Of a stretch of DNA of 64,000 bases, positions 24,661 to 40,200 are shown in pieces. The stretch lies in the NCBI GenBank assembly GCA_038501195.1, contig JBBPUQ010000002.1, positions 6,401,001 to 6,465,000 on the forward strand, read 5' to 3'. Each line of letters opens with the position of its first letter. Positions within the stretch are counted from its first letter, which is position 1. A model generated the notes under the pieces. The model was not told the DNA's origin. It made no database searches and saw only the letters and a program-made list of their open reading frames with translations. Source of the stretch: Nemania diffusa. Its lineage: Eukaryota > Ascomycota > Sordariomycetes > Xylariales > Xylariaceae. Both the position numbers and the translations under genes were made by a program.

Positions 24661-26110
24661 TTATTAAAATAACACCTAGGAAATATAGAAATACCTTTTA
24701 TAAGTGAATATTATAGTTGTTTTTAAGTTAGTATATATAGTGCAGCTAAAAATAGTAAAAACTATTAATATATATAAAATATTTATTATTATTAATTTTT
24801 TTTTTAGCTATAATAATTTATTTTTTAGTAAATTTTAAAAATATACTTATATAATTTTATATAAAAATATTAACTAATATATTAATATATATAACTTTTT
24901 ATATATATTATTAATTATTAATAAATATTATTATATTATATAACTTTATATTATATATATAACAATATATTATTATATAAAAGTTGCAAAAGTAAATTTT
25001 ATTTAATTAAAGTTTAAATAAAATAAGTTATAATTAATTTTATTAAAACTTGTTATTAATAAAAACAAACTATTTAAATTTAATATAAATAATAAATAGT
25101 TAAATTTAAATAAAAAAATTATAATAATAATAAAATTATTAATATTTGATTTTAATATTAAAATAATAAAAGTTTAAAATATTTATACAATTATAACAAT
25201 TTTAATAGTTATATTATAAAAATTTAAAGCTTTTTTAATAGTTTTTATAAAAATAACTTTAATAATATTTATTATTATATTAAAAATAATATTATATATA
25301 TAACTTTATATAACTTTAATATTATTTAAACTAATATATATAGATTATTTTTTGCTTTATTATTTTAAAAAAAATTTAAATTAAAAATACTTTTATTTAT
25401 TGCAATATTAAAATAAGTTGTTAATAATAAATATTAGCTATTATAGCTTATATAGTTTTTAATTAAATTAATATTAAAAATTATTAAATTTATATAAATT
25501 TAAAAAGTTATAGCTTTTTTAATAAATATATTTTTTTTAGCTTTAATATTTTTAGCAATATTTATTTTTACTGCTAATATTTTTTATTAGCAATATTATA
25601 TATTTTTTATAAAAAACAAAAAAGATTTAAATATATAAAAGTTTATAAATATTTATATAATTTTATATAAATATATATTAATATTTATAGCTAATAATAA
25701 AAATATAAAAACTATAAAATTATTTAAAATTATTTTAAAAATGTTTAAATAAGTTATTATTAGCTAGTTTAAACATTTTTATTAATAAATTAATTAAAAG
25801 TTAAATAGCTATAAAAAAAATAAAAAAAATATATTTTTATATAAATATATATAATAATAAATAATTATATTAAATTTAATTTAAGTTTTTATAAATTAAT
25901 ATTAAAGTTTATAAATTAATATATATTTAAATTAAAGTTTTAAAAGTTAATATATTTTTAAATAAAATAAAATTAATAGTTATAAAAATTTTATAAAAGT
26001 TTTTTTTTATTTAAATTTAATAAATAAAATTAAATAATTAAATTAATAAATAATTTTTTATAATATAAAGTTTTAATTTTAATAAATATAAAATCTTATA
26101 ATATAAAATA

Positions 26111-26181
<71 letters not shown>

Positions 26182-26183
26182 AA
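26111..26183. repeat. AAAT microsatellite (about 18 units)
   Basis: An uninterrupted run of the tetranucleotide AAAT/TAAA within the AT-rich block. Confidence 0.9.
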
Positions 26184-26486
26184 TATAATATAATTTTATA
26201 TTATATAATTTATAAATTAAATTATATATTTTAAATTAATATAATATTAAAATTAATAAAAATATAATTATATATATAATAAATAAATATTAATTTATAA
26301 ATTAATATATTCAAAAATTATATATTTTAATAATAATAATATAAATAAATAAATAAAAAAATAAAAAATTATTTTTTAAATAATAATAAATTAAAAAAAT
26401 ATTAAACTTTATTTAAATATTTATTTAAATAATTTATTTATATTATAATATATATATTTATTTTTTAAAATTATATATTTATAATT

Positions 26487-26660
26487 ATAATAAATATAAT
26501 TAAATAATAATTAAATTAAATATATTATAAATAAATTAATTAAAAAATAAAAAAAAGTTTTATATATAAATAATAAAAGTTTAATTATATATTTATTATA
26601 TATAATAATTAATTAAATTATATAATTAATAAATTAAATTATTATTATTTAATTATAAAT
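26487..26660 (+). repeat. Dispersed 175-bp repeat, copy 1
   Basis: Nearly identical to 31,129-31,304, with a diverged copy at 46,100-46,220. The two ends of the unit are roughly complementary (TATAATTAAATAATAA near the start, its near-complement at the end), so it may be a MITE-like unit. In DNA of two letters this is weak evidence. Confidence 0.6.
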
Positions 26661-27258
26661 TAATATATATTTAATTTATAAATAAATTATTTTATTTTAT
26701 ATTATTATTTTATAATTATTATATTATATAATTACTATATAATTTTTAATAATTTAAATAATTAATAATTATTTTATATAATATAATTTATTTGTTATTT
26801 ATATTAAATTATTGTTTTTAATTTTATTATTTTTTAAAATTTAAATTAATAAATAAATAATTTTTTATTTTTTATATATTATATAATTTATAAATTTATA
26901 ATTTATTTTTTATTTAATTTATGTATTTTATTTTATTAATTTAATTTTTATATTATATTTATAATAAAAATATAAATTTTAATAATTAAAAAATAACTTA
27001 AATATAATTTAAAAATAAAAAAATTAAAAACTATAGTTTTAATTTTTAATTTTTTATTATTTCAAAATAGTTTTTAATAAAATAACTTTATATATATATA
27101 TATATATATATTATATATTTAATATTAATAAATTTATATTTATATTTATTAAATTATTTATAAATATAAATATTTATAACTTTTTTTATTTGAAAAATAG
27201 TTTTAAAAATAATATTTTTAAATAATAAATTAATTATATAAAAATTATATATATATTT

Positions 27259-27522
27259 TATTAAAATAACAATATTAGTTATAATTAATATATATTTAAA
27301 TTTTTTTTATATAATTTATTATTTATTTATTAAATAATTAATTATATTTTATTATATATAATATTAATAAATTGTTAATAAATTTATATAATTTATATAT
27401 ATATATTATATATATAAAGATTTTTTTTAAATAAAAAAACAGCAATAATATTATATAATTATAATATTATATTTTGTTTTAGTTTTGTTATATATAATTA
27501 ATTATATAAAATTAAATCAATA
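27259..27522 (+). repeat. LTR of element C, left
   Basis: 264-bp direct repeat, paired with 29,344-29,606. It retains C and G at several places where the partner has T or A (for example ACAGCAATAAT against ACAACAATAGT), and the reverse at others. Confidence 0.7.
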
Positions 27523-29343
27523 TTAATTAATAATTATATTAGCTTTTTTTATTTAATAACAATATATTCTAAATTAATAAGTTTTAAATAATATTGTAAA
27601 ATTTAATAGTTTTATATTAATATTATTTATTTTTAATATTTATTTATAAATTAATTAAATTTCTTTTTATTTTTTAATATTATATAAAAAGTAAAAACTA
27701 TTAAAAAAGCTATAAAAATGTTTTTAAAAAAAACAAATTATAATTAAAGTTAATTATATAATTAATTAATAAAACAGTTTTATTTTATATAAAATATTTA
27801 TATTATTATTAAAAAATAAAATATTTATATAGTAAAAAAAATAAAACTAAAATAAACTATATAAAATATAAACTATTAAAAAATTTAATATTATAATTAA
27901 TATAATTAATAAATTTATAAAATTTTAATATATATAAATTAAGTTTTATTTTTATATAATAAAAAATATAAAATAAAACAATAAAAATAATATATTATTT
28001 ATTTTAATAAATGTTATATAAAAAAAAAAAGCTGATTTAAAAAATTAATATAATTTTTAACTTCTTTTATATAATTAAATTTTATATTTTTTAATTAAAA
28101 AAAATAAATTTATATAAAAAATTTATATATATTTATTTATTAAACTTAAAAATAAATATTTTAAAAAAACTATATTATAAATTATATAATTATTATATAA
28201 ATTAATTAAATTAAGTTTATATTAATTTAAAATATATTATAAATATTATTATTAAAAATTTAAAATAATTATTTTTTTATATAATTTATATTTATTAATT
28301 ATTAATAATAGTTTTAAAAAATTTAATATTATTAAATTATAAATAAATAATATTTTTAATTTTATAATTTTAAAAATTTTAATTAAAAAAAAACTAAATT
28401 TTATATAATAAAATTTAAAACTAAAGTTAAATAAATTTTAAATAAAAATAATTTAATTAAATTTAATAATATTTAAATTATATTTATAAATAAATATATT
28501 ATATTAATTTAAAAAAAAGTTAAATTATATAATTAGCTAAAATTAATTTTTATATAAAAAATTTTATATAATAATATATTTTTTAATATATTTAAAATAT
28601 ATATATAAATAATATTTATTAATTAAAAACTTTATATAATTTATTTATTATTATTTAAATTGTTAATTTATAAAAAGTTAATATAATTATTTTAAATAAA
28701 CAAATTAAATAATAAATTAATAATTATAACTATAAACTAATATTTATATTTTTTAATTTATATTATATAAAGCTTTTTATTTTTATAAATAATTTATTTA
28801 TAAATAATATAAATAATATATTATAAATTAAATTTTTAATTATATTAGTTATAAAAACTTATATAAAAAATAATATTGATTTAAAATTTAAAATTTAAAA
28901 TTTTTAACAATATTATTTATTAAAATTTAAAGAAATATAAATAAATAATTAAAAATATATTAATTAATAAATTATATAAAATAATTAATAGATTTAATAA
29001 TATAATTATTTTTTATATAACTTTTTAAAAAACTTTAAAAATATTAAATATATTGTAAATTTGAATAGTTTTATATTTTAATTTAAAATTATGTTATAAT
29101 TGTTTAATTAAATTTAATATAATATAAAAAAAACAATTTATAATTAATATTATATTATTATAAAAGTTATATAAAATTCTTTTTTTTTAAAATATATTAA
29201 ATTAATAAAAAAAATATTAAACTAAATATTAAAAATATTAGTTTTAATTAATAAATTATATATATAAATAAAAATATATATAAAAATAAAATAAAAAATA
29301 TATATATATAAAAAAAACTATAACTAAAAATTTTTTTTATAAC

Positions 29344-29606
29344 TATTAAAATAATAATATTAATTATAATTAATATATATTTAATTTTTTTTTATATAAT
29401 TTATTATTTATTTATAAAATAAATAATTATATTTTATTATATATAATATTAACAAATTGTTAATAAATTTATATAATTTATATATATATATTATATATAT
29501 AAATTTTTTTTTAAATAAAAAAACAACAATAGTATTATATAATTATAATATTATATTTTACTTTAGTTTTATTATATATAATTAATTATATAAAATTAAA
29601 TTAACA
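29344..29606 (+). repeat. LTR of element C, right
   Basis: 263-bp partner of 27,259-27,522. It ends TTAACA and is followed by TATTT, the same 5 bp that precede the left LTR. Confidence 0.7.
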
Positions 29607-29850
29607 TATTTAATTATATTTTATAATTTAATTATTTTTTTTATAATAATATTTAAATTAATAATAAATAATAAAATTTTTATTTAATTAAATTATTTTT
29701 TATTTGTAATTTTATATAAAACTATTTTATATATAAATATAAAATTTAAAACTATTTAATTATTATATTATTATAATTTAATTAAATATTAATTAATTTT
29801 TTATATTTTATTAAACTTTTTTAATATTATTTATAAATATATAAATAATT

Positions 29851-30815
29851 ATTATATAAAATAACTATTTTTTTTAAAAATTATATTTTTATAAGTTGTT
29901 TATATTATATAAATTTTATATATAAATTAAAATATATATTAATAAAGTTTAAAAATTTAAAAAAAATTAAAAAATTAATATATTAATATTAAAAATTATA
30001 AAAAAATTTAAATAATAATAATAAAATTTTATTTATTTTTATATTAATTTAATTAATTTTTAAAAATAGTTAATAATATTATTATATATAAATTATTAAT
30101 AAAACTATTAATATTATATTAAAAATAAAAAGTTTATTAAATTAATTAATTTTTAAAAATAATTATAAATAAAATTATAAAATTAAAAAAAATATTAATA
30201 TTTTAAAAATTATATAATATTTTATAAATTAATAACTATTTATTTTTATTATTTTTATTTAAATTTTTATTAATTAAAAATTTTATAATTTATATAAAAT
30301 TTTATATTTAAAATATATAGTTTATAATTATATAATATAATTTTAATATAAAATTTTATATAAATTTATTTAAAAATTATAAAACTTTTAATTAATAAAA
30401 ATTTAAATAAAAATAATAAAAATAAATAATTATTAATTTATAAAATATTATATAATTTTTAAAATATTAATATTTTTTTTAATTTTATAATTTTATTTAT
30501 AATTATTTTTAAAATTAATTAATTTAATAAACTTTTTATTTTTAATATAATATTAATAGTTTTATTAATAATTTATATATAATAATATTATTAACTATTT
30601 TTAAAAATTAATTAAATTAATATAAAAATAAATAAAATTTTATTATTATTATTTAAATTTTTTTATAATTTTTAATATTAATATATTAATTTTTTAATTT
30701 TTTTTAAATTTTTAAACTTTATTAATATATATTTTAATTTATATATAAAATTTATATAATATAAACAACTTATAAAAATATAGCTTATAAAAAAAATAGT
30801 TATTTTATATAATAT
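29851..30815. repeat. 965-bp near-perfect palindrome (two 441-bp arms)
   Basis: The left arm, 29,851-30,291, is the reverse complement of the right arm, 30,374-30,815, with only scattered differences, several of them transitions (for example AAAATTAT against AAGCTAT). The 82-bp spacer is itself partly self-complementary. The match holds in every segment compared, including stretches retaining G or C such as ATAAGTTGTTTATAT and AATAGTTAATAAT, so it is not a by-product of two-letter composition. Inverted duplications of this size form hairpins and are usually unstable. It may be two head-to-head copies of an element, or a fold-back element. Confidence 0.85.
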
Positions 30816-31128
30816 AAATATATTTTATTTTAATTATAATAAAAATATTTAAATATAATAAAATTATATTTTTAAATTTTTTAAAACATTATTATTTATT
30901 AATAATTTATTAATAATATTTAAATATTAAATATTAAAATTGTTATATTTTTATAACTTTTAAATAAATAAAAAAATTTAATATATAATTAATATAAAAG
31001 TTTTATTATTTAAATTTATAAAAATAAAAAATATTAATTTAATATATAATATATATATATATAATTTATAAATTAAAAAGTTTATTTTATTTAATTAAAT
31101 TAAAATAAAATAAAAAGTTAATTTATAT

Positions 31129-31304
31129 ATAATAAATATAATTAAATAATAATTAAATTAAATATATTATAAATAAATTAATTAAAAAATAAAAAAAAAG
31201 CTTTTATATATAAATAATAAAAGTTTAATTATATATTTATTATATATAATAATTAATTAAATTATATAATTAATAAATTAAATTGTTATTATTTAATTAT
31301 AAAT
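31129..31304 (+). repeat. Dispersed 175-bp repeat, copy 2
   Basis: Partner of 26,487-26,660. It retains AAGC and TTGT where the other copy has AAGT and TTAT. Confidence 0.6.
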
Positions 31305-31458
31305 AAATTATTAATAATGTTTTAATATTTAATATTAATTTAATATATAATTTTATAATAAAATAATTTATTAATAAAAAAAAACTAAAAAAGTTTTTAT
31401 TTTATTATTAATAAAATTTATTATAATATAAATTTTTTTTTTATTAAAATAATTTTTT

Positions 31459-31760
31459 ATTATATATAATATATATTATTAATATTATTAAAAATATTAA
31501 TAATATTAATTTTTTTTATTATTATTATAAATTTAATTTATTTATATATTAATTAATTTAATAATATATATATAATTTTAATATTTTATTATATAATAAA
31601 ATAAATTAAATAATTTATAATATATAAATATATAAAAAATTAATTAAAAATAATAGTTAATATTATAAATTATTTATATTTTATTTAATTAATTTAAAAA
31701 ATATATTATATATAATATATTTTATTAAAATTATTAAAAATATTAATAATATTAATTTTT
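31459..31760 (+). repeat. Pair of 57-bp direct repeats
   Basis: 31,459-31,515 and 31,704-31,760 are close copies, sharing TTATTAAAAATATTAATAAT followed by TATTAATTTTT. Each copy is partly palindromic. Confidence 0.5.
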
Positions 31761-31914
31761 TATTTATATTTATAAATATATATAAATATTATTTTATTTA
31801 TAAATATTAATTAATATAATTTATTTTAATTTATTTAAATAAATAATAAAATTATAAAAAAATAATTAAATTATATTTTAATATATTTATTTTTTAAAAT
31901 TAAATATTTATAAT

Positions 31915-32202
31915 TATTAAATTAATAATTTAATAAGATTTATATATATATATTAAGTATATATAACTAAGATTTAAATTAAAACTTTTATTAAATAACT
32001 AAATAAATAAAAAATACAAAAATTTATTAAAATTTATAAAACTTATAAGTTTTATATATATATATATATAAATAATTTATATATAACTTTTTTAGTTATA
32101 TTTTTTTTTATAAAATATATATATAAATTAATATAAAACTTTAAACTTTATAAATTATTTTAAATTTTTATATATATATATATATATAAAGTTTTATTAA
32201 TA
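31915..32202 (+). repeat. LTR of element B, left
   Basis: 288-bp direct repeat partner of 44,738-45,045. It is preceded by the 5-bp flank ATAAT. Confidence 0.7.
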
Positions 32203-35200
32203 TTAATTAATAATTATAAAATATAATTATAAATTAATAAAATAAAAAAATAAAGCTTAATTATAAAATAACTTTTATATTAGATTTTTTATTTTTTATA
32301 TAAAAAATAAATTATTATTTATATTAATTAATAAAAAAAAAGTTAAATTAATTATTAAATAAAAGAATTTAATTATTATAAAATTAAAAACTTTTTTTAT
32401 ATAATATTTAATTATTTTTATATAAAAATTAATTAAATTATAAACTATTTTATATATTTAATTTTTTAACTATTTTATTTATTTATTTATTTTTTTACTT
32501 TTATATTTATTTATTTTTTATAATTATATTAAAACTTATAATAAAATTAATTATAATAGTTATAACTATAGTAACTAAAGCTAACTATTTTAAATTTTCG
32601 AACAAAAAACTATATTTATTTATATATAAAAATATAATTAAAAAAAATAATATTAACATTTTTAAATAAAAAAATAAAATTGATTTTAAATATTAAAATA
32701 TTACTATTAATTTAAATGATTTAATTATTTTAATATAAATATTTATTTATTTTATATAATATTTAAAAAAATATATATAATTAAAAATTAAAAACAAATA
32801 ATTTATATAAACATTTATAATAAATTTTAAAAACTAAATAAAACTTATATTTATAAATATTAATTATATATTTAAATATATATTTGTTGTAATAACTATA
32901 AATAATAAAAAAATTAAAATATATAAAAATATATATAATAATAAACTTATATATATATTTAAAAAATTTAGCAATAATAACAATAATAAAAAATTAAATA
33001 ATAATATATTTATATAAACAGTTTTAATATTTATATTAATAAATATATTAAAACTTTTAATTATATAAATAAACTATTTAATATTATAACTAGTTATATT
33101 AAAATTAACAATATTAATATATATTTTAATATTTAATATAAATAATTAAATATTATTTTTTTTTTATATAAATAAAAATTTAAAATTTTATATTTATTTT
33201 TAAAATTTTTATTATATATTTTATATTTTTATTTATATATAAAAATCGATTATATAAATTTTTTTTTATTTAAATTATTTATAATAATTTAATTAAAACA
33301 GTTTAATTTATTATATTTATTAAAATATAACAATTTAATTAAAACTATAATAATAAATTATATAATATATTATATAATAAAACTTAAATTTTTATTTTAA
33401 TATATTGTTAATTTAAAATTACTAAAAAATAATATTATATAATATTTTTTTTTATATTAAAAAAAAAAACTAAATAATATTAATTTAATTATATTAGTTT
33501 AATATATAAATAAAATAAAATTTATATAATATTTAATAATTATTTTAATATAACAATTAATTATAATTAATATAAAATTAATTAAATTATTATTATTTTT
33601 ATATAAATAAAATAAAATAATTTAATAAAAATAATATTTAAAATATTAAAAATTATAATTAATAGATTTTAATTTATATAATATATTTTAAAATTTAGTT
33701 ATTATAAAAAAATATTATTTTATATAATAGTTATATAAATATATTTTAATATATTTAAGTTTAAATTTATTTTAATTAATTAAAAACTTATATATAAAGT
33801 TTTATTTTTTAATTTATAAATAATATTATAAGTTTTTTTTAATTAAAAAATAAATTATTATTATATAATAAATATTTATTTTATTAATAAATAATATAAT
33901 ATTAAATATTTAAAATAATTATATAATTATAGCTTTAAAAAAAATTTTTATTAAAAATTATAACAATTATACAATAAAAATAATAGAAATAATAAAAAAT
34001 ACTTTATTTATAAAAAGTTTAATTATTAATTTATTAATTATAACTAATAAAAAAAATCAAAAATAAAAAAGCAATATTTTATTATATATAATATTTTAAA
34101 ATAAAAAGTTTTATTATATAAAAAATATAATATATTTATATTAAATTATAAAAATAATAAAAACTTTTTATATAATAATAAATTTAATAATAATTTAAAT
34201 TTTAAAACTAAATATAAAATAGTTTAATTTTTAATAAATTTAATATAGTTTTATTATATAATAAAAAAAAATATATATATTTAAAATTAAATATTAATAT
34301 TAAACAATTTTTATTTAAATAATTAATATAATATAAAGTATTAAAATATTTTATAAAATATTAATATAGCAAAAGTTTTAACTATTAAAAAAATTTAAAC
34401 TAAAGTTTTTATATAAAAAAATCTTTTTATATAAATAAATTAAACTTTAAATAATATAACAATTTAATTTAATAATATTAAAAATTTTAAAGTTATAAAT
34501 ATTATAATAATTTTAATATTAATTAAATTAATCGAATTTTATATTTTAAATATATTAATTTTATTTTTATTATTATTATAAAATATAAATTAAATATATA
34601 TTTATTTTAATAATATATAAAATATAATTATATAAAAATAAAAATATTTATTTTTTAATATTAACTAATTAAAAGCTATAAATTATTTTATAAAATAAAA
34701 ACTTTAAAAATTATATTATCGATTTAAATATTTTTATATAAAAAAACTTATAAAGTTATTATAAAAAGTTAAATATAATAATATTAATATTTTAATATTT
34801 CGAAAAATTAAAAAGTTTTATTATTATTATTAATTATATAATTAAATTTTAAAAAAATTTAAATTTTTATTAAAAAATAAATATAATTTTAATTATAAAA
34901 TTATTATTAATATTATATAAATTAATAAATAATTAATTTTATATATTATAAATATAAATATTTTGTTTTAAATAATTAAATTTTTAAAATTTTTAAATAT
35001 ATATAATATTTAAAATATATTATATTAATATTAAATTTTAATATATTAAAAGTTATTTAATTATATTATATATAATTTTAATATAAATTTTTTATTTAAA
35101 AAATTTTACAATAATATATAATTAATTAAAGCTTTATATAAAAAAATATTTATTAAAATATATTAAATTATTCAAAAAATTAAATAAATATATATATTAT

Positions 35201-37081
35201 TTTATTATATATTTAATATTTTATATAAAAAAATCAATTATTATATAAATAAAAAAATAATATTATAAATAATTATAAAAGTTTTAAATAATATAATTAA
35301 ATTAAATAGTTTTATATTTATTTTATTAATTTTTAAAGTTTATTTTAAAATTAATAACAATTTATTTTTTTTATTAAAAATTATTTAAAAAATAAAAGCT
35401 ATATAAAAAACTATAAAAATATTAAAAAATATTTATATAAAAGTTAATATTAATTAAACTATATAAATTAAAAATAAATTAATATTATTATATAAAGTAT
35501 TTTTTTTATTTTTTTAAAATAAAATTATAATATAAAAAAAATATAAAAATTAAATAAAACTATATAAAATTTTTATAATTAAAAATTATAATATTATAGT
35601 TAATATAATAAATAAATTAATTAAATTTTATTATATATAAGTTAAATTATATTATTAATAAAAAGTTATATTTAATTTATTATATAAAAAAAATAACTTT
35701 TTATATAATTTTTTTTAAATTATTAAATAGTTATAACTTTAATATAAAAATAAATTATAAAAATTATTTATATTTATTAATAATTAATATTTTATATTAA
35801 AAAAAATTAATAACTATATTTTAATTATATAATTAAAACAAAATAATATAATTATTATGTTTAATATATTTTTTAAATAATTAAATATAGTTAAAATAAA
35901 TATATTAATAATTTAAAATATATTTTAATTTATATAATATAATTTAAATTAATATAACTAAATAAAAATTTTTTAAATTAAATTTATATAAAAAATTAAA
36001 AATAAAATAATTAAACTATATAAAAAGTTTAAATTAATTATAAAAAGTTATAAAAATAATAATAAAGTTTAAATTTTTATATAAATATTAATAATTTATT
36101 ATAACTTTAAAATTATTATTAATTTAAATTTATAATATATATATAAAATTATAAAATATTTTTTAAATATATATATAATTATATAATAAATTAAATTAAA
36201 AAATTTATATTTATTTATTAAAAAAACTAAAAAATAAATATTTAATAAATATTATATTTTAAATTATATAATTATTATATAAATTAATTAAATTAAAATT
36301 ATATTAATATAAAATTTATTATTAATATTATTATTAAAAATTAAATATAAAAATAATAATATATAATTTATATTTATTATATATTAAAAAAAAACTTAAT
36401 AAATTTATAATTATAAAATTTTAAACAAATAATATTTTTACTATTATATTTAAAAAGTTTTTATATAAAAAAAAACTAAGTTATTATTTTATATAAAATT
36501 AAAAATAAAATTAATGTGTAAATATTTTATTAAATTTAATAAAAGTAAAATTTAAATAAATAAATAAAAATTTCTTTTTATTTAATAAAAATAAATTAAA
36601 CAATTATATATTATTAATTTTTATATAAAAAATTATTTTTAATAATATATTATTTAATAAATTTAAAATATATATATTATATTAATATATTAATTAAAAA
36701 TATTATATAATTTATTAATTACTATATAAATTTAAAAACTATTAAAAAATAATATTAAAATATTAAATATATAAATATAATAATAAATTAACAATATATA
36801 ATAAAAATTATATTATATATTTTTAAATTTTAATTATATAAAAATCTTTATTTTTATTAACAAAATATTTATAAATAATAAAAATTTAAGTTTTTAAATT
36901 AAATTTATAATTATATTAGCTAATAAAAACTATATAAAAAATATTTTTATAATTAAAAGTAATATTATTTATTAAAATTTAATAAAATATAAATAAATTA
37001 TATAATATAATTAATAAATTTAATTATACTATTATATTTAATATAACTTTTTAAAAAATTATTTATATAATAAAACTATTA

Positions 37082-37261
37082 TATTAAAATCTAAAAATTA
37101 AAATCTAAAAAAATACTAGTATATTTGTATATATTTATTCCGTATATGTTTTAAAAAAGATTCTTTTTTTTTTCAAACTTTAGTTTTATATAATATATAT
37201 TACTAGCTATATATTATTTATTATATTATATTTGATTTATAATTTTTTTTATTTTATAACA
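37082..37261 (+). repeat. LTR of element A, left
   Basis: 180 bp. It keeps TTCCGTATATG where the right LTR reads TTTTATATATA, and TACTAGCTAT where the other reads TACTAGTTAT. These are transitions only. Confidence 0.75.
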
Positions 37262-40200
37262 ATTTTAAAGTTTTTATTTAAAATTATTTACAATATAAAA
37301 TAACACTTTAACATTTTAAAAAGTTTGTTATATTTACAAATATAACAAAGTTAAATATTATTTGAAATAATAATAAAAATATTCCAAACTAGCTTTAATT
37401 TTAAATTTTTTTTAAAAAAGTTCAATTTTTTGTTTTTATTACTACTTCTGAATTACTAACTAATATATTAGCTTTATAAAAAGTTTTTATAAAAATACAA
37501 ACAAAAAATTATTAATTAAAACTTAAACAAAACAAACGAAATTAATATACTGTTAAATTATACAATTTTCGATTTAAAATTATACTAAAAACAACTTTTA
37601 AAAAAAAAAAAAAAAAAACTAATAATTTTATTAACTATAAAAAATAACAAAACTTTAAACAATTAGTTTTTTTTTATTAATATTTAATTTTTAAAATATA
37701 TTAATAATATAGTTATAATATTATTTTTCTATTTTTTAACAATAATAATATAATTAAGTTTATTATATATACAAATTATTAACAAAAATATAATAAACTT
37801 AAATTAAACTATAACAATAATATAAACTTTAGTTAATTAATTAAGTTTAAATATAAATTATTAATTTTAAATTTTATATATAATAAATAAACTAAATAAG
37901 TTAAAAAGTTAAAATTTATATTTAATAGTTTTAAATATAAATTTAATTATTTAATAAGTAAAATTATATATATAATTAATAAAATAAATCGAAATTATAA
38001 AAATAAATATTAAAGCTTATTTAAAAAATTTTTAAAAACGGAACAATTTTAATATTAATATAATTAAAATATATTTTTAAAATAAACAAAAACTTTTATA
38101 TAACAATTAATATATTTAAAAACAAATATAAATATATAATTAAAACATATTTATTAATTTTTAAATTAATATTTTAAACAATTTAACTATTATTTAATTT
38201 AAATTAAAAAACAAAAAATAAAAAAAACTAATAATAAAAAAGCTATACTTTTTTATTAAAAATTATTTGATTTTTTAAAAAAAAAAATAATAAATTTTTA
38301 TAACTTTTTATTTATTATTTAAAAAAATATAATTAATACAATAATATATTAATAAAAATTAATAAATAAAAATTAAAAAAAAATATAATAATAATTAAGT
38401 TTATATATAAATTATAATCGAAATTATTATAAATTTTATATAAAACTTTTATAATATTATTATTTTTATTATAATTTTTTATAATTATAAAATTTATATA
38501 TAGTTAATAAAAATTGTTATAAAAACTATTGCTTTAAAAAGTTATAAAACTTTTAATATTAAAATTTCTAATTTAAATTAATAAGTTATTAAATTTTAAA
38601 GTATTAAATATATTAATTTAATAAGTTAAAAAATAAATATAAAGTTAAAAAATTATAGAAATTTTTAAAAAATAAACTTAAATATTATTTAAATTTAAAT
38701 TAACAACTATTAAAAAATTAAAACTTTATTACTTATTTTTTTTGCAATAAAATAAAATATTATATTAATTAATGTTTTAATAAACAGTTTTAAAAACAAA
38801 CTATTTAAAAAACTTAAATTATTAAAAAAAAATTTAATAATTTTTATTATTTAAAATAAATTATTTCTTTTTATTAATTTGTTTTAAAAAATTATAATAA
38901 CTTTAATTTAAAAAATAAAAAATAAATTTAAATTTTATAATAAAGTTTAAAAATAAATATTAGTTATTTGTTTTATTTTTTTAACGTTTTTATATTTTTT
39001 ATTTAATATATATATTTAATTTAAATAAACTATTTTTAAAAATATATATTAATTTAAATTTTTATATTAAATATAATTGTATTAGTTATATTTTTATTTT
39101 ATATTATAAATTATAAAAAGTTTTTTATAAACTTTATAATTTATAAATTATAAATTAAAAAAGTTTAAATATATATAAAACTTATTAAGTTTTTTGTAAA
39201 TTAATTAATTAATAAAAAATTATTTATATAATTTAATATATATATACTGCAATATTATATAATAATTAATTAAAAAAAAGTTTATTATTATTATTTTAAT
39301 TAATTTTAAAAAGCAAAAAAATTATATTAAATTTAAGTTTAAATTAATAGTTTTTTAGTTTTAAATAAAAATATTTTAAATTGTTATTATTTTAAAAGTT
39401 TATATAAATTTATTAAAATAAAAAGTATTATTAAATAATTATTACTTTGTTTAAATTTTTATTTTTAAAAAAAATAAAAACAAAACTAACTTTTATAAAT
39501 TTTAATTTAGTTTTAAAAAAGTTTTAAAATTTATTTAAATTTTTTAATACTTTTAATATTAATATATTTTTTTATATTTATTAAAACAATTTATTAATTA
39601 ATTTATAAAAAAATATAATAATATTTTATTATTTTATTTATTTTTTAGTTTAAAATAAATTATAAAAATTAAAAAATTAACTATAAAAAATAATAAAAAA
39701 TAAAAAAATCAAAAAATTAAAAAATTTTACAAAAGTATTAATATTTTTTATATTTAAAAAAAATAAAACTTTATATTTTTGTATTAATTATAAAAAATTT
39801 AACAAAATTTTACAAAAAAATTGTTTTACTTTTTTATTTATTTCGGAAATATTAAATAAAATCGCATATATAAAAATATTTTTAAAAATTAATTTTAAAA
39901 ATGTTTATTATTATATATAAATTTAAAAAAAAAATAAATAAAAAACAGCGTTTTATATATGTTATAAATACTATAAATTTTTAATTATATTTATAAATTT
40001 ATATAATATTTTTACTATTTTTTAAAATTATATACAAAAAATACTTAATAATATTTTAAATATTTTTTATATAATATATTTTAATAATATATTTGTTTTT
40101 TTTTTAAATAAAAATTTATATATAAATTATATTTAAAATATTATTAAAAAATTTTAAAAAGCTAAATTATATATTAAACTTTTTAAATATTAATTTTATT

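Larger units (their letters stand above)
27259..29606 (+). mobile_element. LTR retrotransposon remnant C (2.35 kb, short interior)
   Basis: Direct repeats at 27,259-27,522 and 29,344-29,606 (264 and 263 bp) are highly similar over their whole length and differ mostly by C/T and G/A. Each starts TATTAAAATAA, and they end TCAATA and TTAACA, which fits an ancestral TGTTA...AACA end altered by RIP. The 5 bp outside are TATTT on both sides, the length expected of an integrase target duplication. The interior is only 1.8 kb, too short for gag-pol, so this is a deleted or non-autonomous element. The orientation is a guess from the LTR ends. No coding frame remains. Confidence 0.65.

Noticed and set aside
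32585..32612. TTTTCGAACA inside the block as an internal TIR copy
   Set aside because: The similarity is limited to about 10 bases and does not extend into the TIR end.
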